The translations under genes were made by a program, and so were the position numbers. The notes under the pieces were generated by a model. That model made no database searches and was not told the DNA's origin. It was given only the letters and a program-made list of their open reading frames with translations. From Latrodectus hesperus (Eukaryota; Arthropoda; Arachnida; Araneae; Theridiidae): 64,000 nucleotides of DNA. The stretch is taken from contig CM075862.1 in NCBI GenBank assembly GCA_037975125.1, positions 18,166,283-18,230,282 of the forward strand, given 5' to 3'. Of the stretch, positions 42,661-64,000 are shown in pieces (position 1 is the first letter of the stretch; each line of letters opens with the position of its first letter).

Positions 42661-45600
42661 TTTTTCAATGATCAGGGATTTTTGTTGCTCCTGATAAGCT
42701 CAACAGCAACATGAATATTTTACACAAACTGGTTTTTTCCTCCCATGATTTAATAACTGAACGGAATTGAAGAATATTACTTCAAGGATGCTCCATGTTG
42801 TGTTGCAGCTTCTGTCAAACAATAGCATCCCAATACAGATATAAAATATCTTTCCTTGCTTGTCCAGAATCCTGATCTAATTTCCACAGAGCATTACAGA
42901 ACGAATTCGACAGATAAGGAAATCATATTTTAAATCTATAGCCGAGTTGGGAACATTTTTGCAACAGGTATGGGTACAAATAGCTGTACTCGTATATCCA
43001 CCTCCAAGAAAATGCCGAGAGCCCATACTGAAAATAACAAACTTTCCCTTAATACACATTCATAGTTAAATATAACATTATCTCTAGAAACTACATTCAT
43101 TGCATTCTATTAATTTGGAAACAACTGTAACCCAGAGGGACAGGAAGATGCATTGGGAAAAACGACATTGGTGCTAATAGTAGACCATCCTCAACCACCA
43201 CAACTTTATTTTTCTAGTCAGTTGAGGAAGACATGCATATGCTTGCCAACCTTTGGTACATTCTTAGTGCCTCCCTCATAGGTCCACTATAATCATATAT
43301 CAGTTAATTGCAGTATGTGTGGGGCATCTCCTTGTTAAATCAAGTAATTTTTTCCCTTATACTATTAAATATTGCTATCTGGCTCATCACTGTAAGGCAA
43401 TGTGTGTGTGTGTGCATATATATAAACAAAAGCAACAATAAAAACTAATTTATTTAAAAAGTAAAAGACTAATAATTGTAACACAAAACTGCTTAGTGAC
43501 TGGCAAATTGTGTAATGCATTTCTGTAAACAATCAATTTTAGATTTAAAATATTTTTCGTTCATAAAATGGCAAACACTACAGTGACAATTAGTAAATTT
43601 ATTCATTTCAATTTTGTTACAAGCAGAATAATTCAGTTACAAAATAGAAATATCTTTCTTTTAAGATATTAAATATAGGACACTGTTTATGATATTTATA
43701 AATACGAAAATTTCCAAGCAATTGTAATTAACAAATGAAATAAAATATTAATTTTTTACGAATTAACTTAAAAACTTTTTAAAACAAAATATCAGATCTT
43801 TTTAAATTTATTAGTATAATAAAAATAACAAGGAGTAATCAATTAATTTATCACAGATTTTAGTTAACTTATAACACAGTAAGACCAAAAATAGTTATAT
43901 TTTTACATCTGTATGAAAATTAATCGAAATGTAGTAAAGATATGAAAAATAGTAATATTTTTGATCATACTAGTTAACTTTAAGTCCTTTTTTTATATAA
44001 AATACCATTTTATCGATTTTCAGGTAAAAACAATACTCAAGTCATAAAACAGAACAATTTCCTTAAGTACATGTCAATTATTTAAATCTTAAAATAAAGA
44101 ATACTCAAAAATACTGTGAACACATTTTTAATACTAAATATTGAAAACATTAACGTATCATTGAACAAGTTAAAATGAATTTAAAAAACGCAGTCCAACA
44201 TTACCATACTGATTACAATAACATACTTAATATTGTTAAAAATCAATAAAGTGAATTACGTAAAATACAATAAATAACTAAAAAGATAAATAAAAAGAAA
44301 AAAAAAATCAGATCAGTTATTTAGTTTACAGAAAAATAAGAGTAAATCTAAAATTTTAATTAAAATTTCTACTGTTGACTTTTATTAATTTAGACAGTTT
44401 ATTATTATTATTTCTGATGTTAAAATCTAATGTGCAAAAAGATGAATGAAAATACTATAAATGGGAAAACAGTCAGAATTCCATATTAAATAGAAATTAC
44501 TGCACAAGTTCACACACACAAAAAAGAAAACTATTATACGTTAACTCAAGAAATTAGTTTATTTCATTTTAGCTGCACACTTTGAAATGATTTTGCTAGA
44601 AAAAATAAACCTATAAATTCTAGTGATCAATTTTTCAAATAAATGTGATATATTTAAAGTATATATTGCCATTTTTTTTGGTTTGAATTTTTTTTAATTT
44701 ACTTTTTTAATCTTTTTTTACATACAATGAGTGACAGTAGCTATTAAATGATGTACTAATATCAAATGGAAGTCTAACTTAATAAAAGTCAATAGCATAA
44801 AATGAGATTTATAATACATTCATCACTTTTTAATAAATGTGAAAAACAAAAGTACACTTTTTTTAACTTAAATTTAAGATAGAAAGGAAAAAAATTGAAA
44901 TAATCTAGGAAAAAATTACAATTCTGAGATTCAATTTCTTTTTTTTCAATACTGGCGATTTTAATTTCATTAAGAGATCACCATGCTCGAAGTAATAATC
45001 AAAATATCACATAAATAAATTAATATACAATATACAAGTAACTTAAAAATATTGACATAAACAAAATAATTTTACAATTTAAAATACTGAAAAAAAAGTA
45101 CTTCAAAATAAGAAATTTATAGAGAAATTTCTTATTACCATTATTGAATACATACAATTTTATTCCAAAAACATTTTTAAAGTAAAAATAATAATTTTGA
45201 ATAAAAAAATGGGATTCAAATAAAAGAATACTGTTTACTCTTCTTAAAAGGGAAGACACAATGAACAATTCTTCACAGACAAATTAATCAGTAACTTACA
45301 CTTTCAAAAATCCAAGAGTTACTGCTTTTACTGTCATAATGGAGGAATATAAATCCTGCAATCTTATATATTCAAAAAATGTGTTTTTCTGAACATACAA
45401 GATATTTAAATTAATTTTTTAAAATTTTGTAGAAAAATTCTGCAATTAATACAAATAATTTTTAAAAAAATGTAATTTTTTTGTAGAAAAATTAAAGGCT
45501 TGTAAAAATAATTTAATACTTTCATCCTTTTTTTTTTGCATTTTAGCATTTAAAGAAAGTGTCAGTTTCACAGAAACTACAATACCAATCATTATCCATA

Positions 45601-46905
45601 TGAGGAGTGACATCAAAAATGTCAACACTCCCATCTTTATATATAAAATTGAAGAAATCTTTTATGAAATATTAAATATCAAGATTGATAAGAAAAAAAC
45701 TCCCAAATAATTTAATGTCAAAAAAAGTAACAATCCTAGACAGAATGAAAATTTTTTACTCATTAATTTCAAATGATTATGATTTAAAAATAAATAAAAA
45801 GTAAAAAATACAAATACATAAGCATTTAAAAAATATGAAAAATACTGTTAGAATCAAATTCTGTACATGTCTATTACAAATGTCAGCATTTTCTTTATAT
45901 CACAAAGAACTAATAAGAAGCACCACTATATTAATTAGAAATTAAATATTTAAGTTAATTATAAGAAAAACTAAAAAAGTTAAGGCCTTTATATGGGTGG
46001 ACTGATTGCATGAGTGACCATAATTAAGATTATAAAATTGAGCAGTTGCATTTTTTCTTTTGAATACACTATGAGAAGGAAGTTGAAATCTTTAAATATT
46101 TATTTAAAAATAATTTTCTCATTAATTGATAATCTTATAGAAAGTATATAATAGTTAAATGCAAATTAAAATTATGAATATGCACTTTAAAAATGTTGAA
46201 AGTTCATATTTTTATCAATTTGAGAAAAAATAGTATTCATGTAAACTTTATCACAGAATTACATTCTGAATAAGTATGAAATTTTTTTTACATCATTAAA
46301 AATAAAATTTAAAAAAAAAAAAAAAAAAAACTTATACAAATTACAGTAGTTTTAGATTTAAGATGAAAATTAAATTGTGTCCAAAAAGTTATTACTCATA
46401 GATTTTATACATAATTTTTAACAGATTTGATAAATTTTGATATGTTCTTTTTTTTGCAACAGTTCAATTTTGTTATTTAAATGAACATAACATTAATTAA
46501 TAAAGGTTATAACATTATCTTCACTAACACATAAACATATTTCCAAAGCATCATAATTTTTTTTTTCCTATCAACACTGATAAGGGAGCATAACATGAGT
46601 CTAACTAAACTTTAACAAAAGTAACTACATATCAATTAGTTACAACTAAACATACAACTAATTTTCTAAATTTTGCAAAATATTTGGTAATTCAATCACA
46701 GCAATTAATAAGTGTAGAAGTAAAGATTTTAACAATATTCCTATTTACACTAATATTCTAATTTTAACAATATCACTATGAACTTTTAATTTATAATCAA
46801 ACAAAACACGCTAAGGAATAATGGTTGCAAACATAAGTAAAAAAATGCATAGGATATAGGATCAGTTGTATATAACTAATCAAAATCAATGAAGTGTAAA
46901 AATAT
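42661..46905. other. Gene-free AT-rich tract downstream of TTD14
   Basis: No transposon or exon recognised from 43440 to 46905. The tract is uniformly AT-rich and free of the repeats common elsewhere, so part of it could be a long TTD14 3' UTR. TTTATT (AATAAA on the - strand) occurs several times, for example at 43449-43454, and the true site cannot be chosen. Confidence 0.4.
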
Positions 46906-63852
<16,947 letters not shown>

Positions 63853-64000
63853 CTGAAAAAGGAATTAATAAATATTATTTTAATATTGTCCACAATAAAT
63901 ATTAATACAATTACAAAAAGTTCAATTTAACAAAAGTAGCCAAAAATTGTTTTAAATAAGCAAATTAAACAACATCATTCATTTATCTCAACAATGGAAA

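Noticed and set aside
42877..43059. 60-codon - strand frame
   Set aside because: It has no motif, no splice context, and composition like its surroundings.

Overview
The window looks like nuclear DNA of an arthropod, most likely a spider or other chelicerate. It is very AT-rich, with small exons separated by kilobase-scale introns, long (AT)n and (AC)n tracts, tRNA-derived SINEs, and many decayed Tc1/mariner, hAT and pogo-type transposons. There is no operon, rRNA gene, CRISPR array or free-standing tRNA gene. The taxon is inferred from the gene and transposon families; no sequence search was possible.

Two host genes are supported by exon homology together with matching splice phases. (1) A secreted group III phospholipase A2 lies on the + strand. 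Four exons are visible (11217-11425, 20132-20291, 23476-23622, 28927-29020), the last with a stop codon and a close AATAAA. The 5' exon or exons with the signal peptide were not found. (2) A TRPL translocation defect protein 14 (TTD14)-like gene lies on the - strand, with C-terminal exons at 62431-62335, 59424-59336, 50032-49917 and 47122-46906. A further 48-nt exon at 63852-63805 is likely, and the N-terminal part lies beyond 64000.

Layout. 1-5868: AT-rich DNA with a microsatellite and two tRNA-headed SINEs (about 4021-4345 and 5001-4697). 5877-9024: a hAT element with an exact 8-bp target-site duplication, itself carrying a later SINE at 8814-9001. 9609-10941: a decayed Tc1 element. 11217-29020: the PLA2 gene. 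Its introns hold Tc1 copies, a pogo/Tigger fragment, an array of hairpin repeats interrupted by a MITE, further MITEs, a SINE and a dead mariner. 29672-31229: a Tc1-like element with both termini. About 32130-32950: an older mariner. 33170-35093: a 5'-truncated non-LTR retrotransposon with RT and RNase H. 35288-36805: a complete-length but dead Tc1-like element, the same family as 15430-16857. 36808-46905: mostly unassigned AT-rich DNA with microsatellites, a possible solo LTR and a fragment of an unknown conserved ORF. 46906-63852: the TTD14 gene, whose introns hold a mariner with both ends, an older mariner of the same family, a possible piggyBac remnant, a possible solo LTR and large perfect stem-loops.

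The two host genes have no evident functional link. I found no undescribed multi-gene system. The most unusual signals are the hairpin-containing tandem repeat in PLA2 intron A-B (19226-19800), the paired MITEs in the PLA2 introns, the 27-bp perfect stem-loop in the TTD14 intron, and the TTAA-bounded composite around it.
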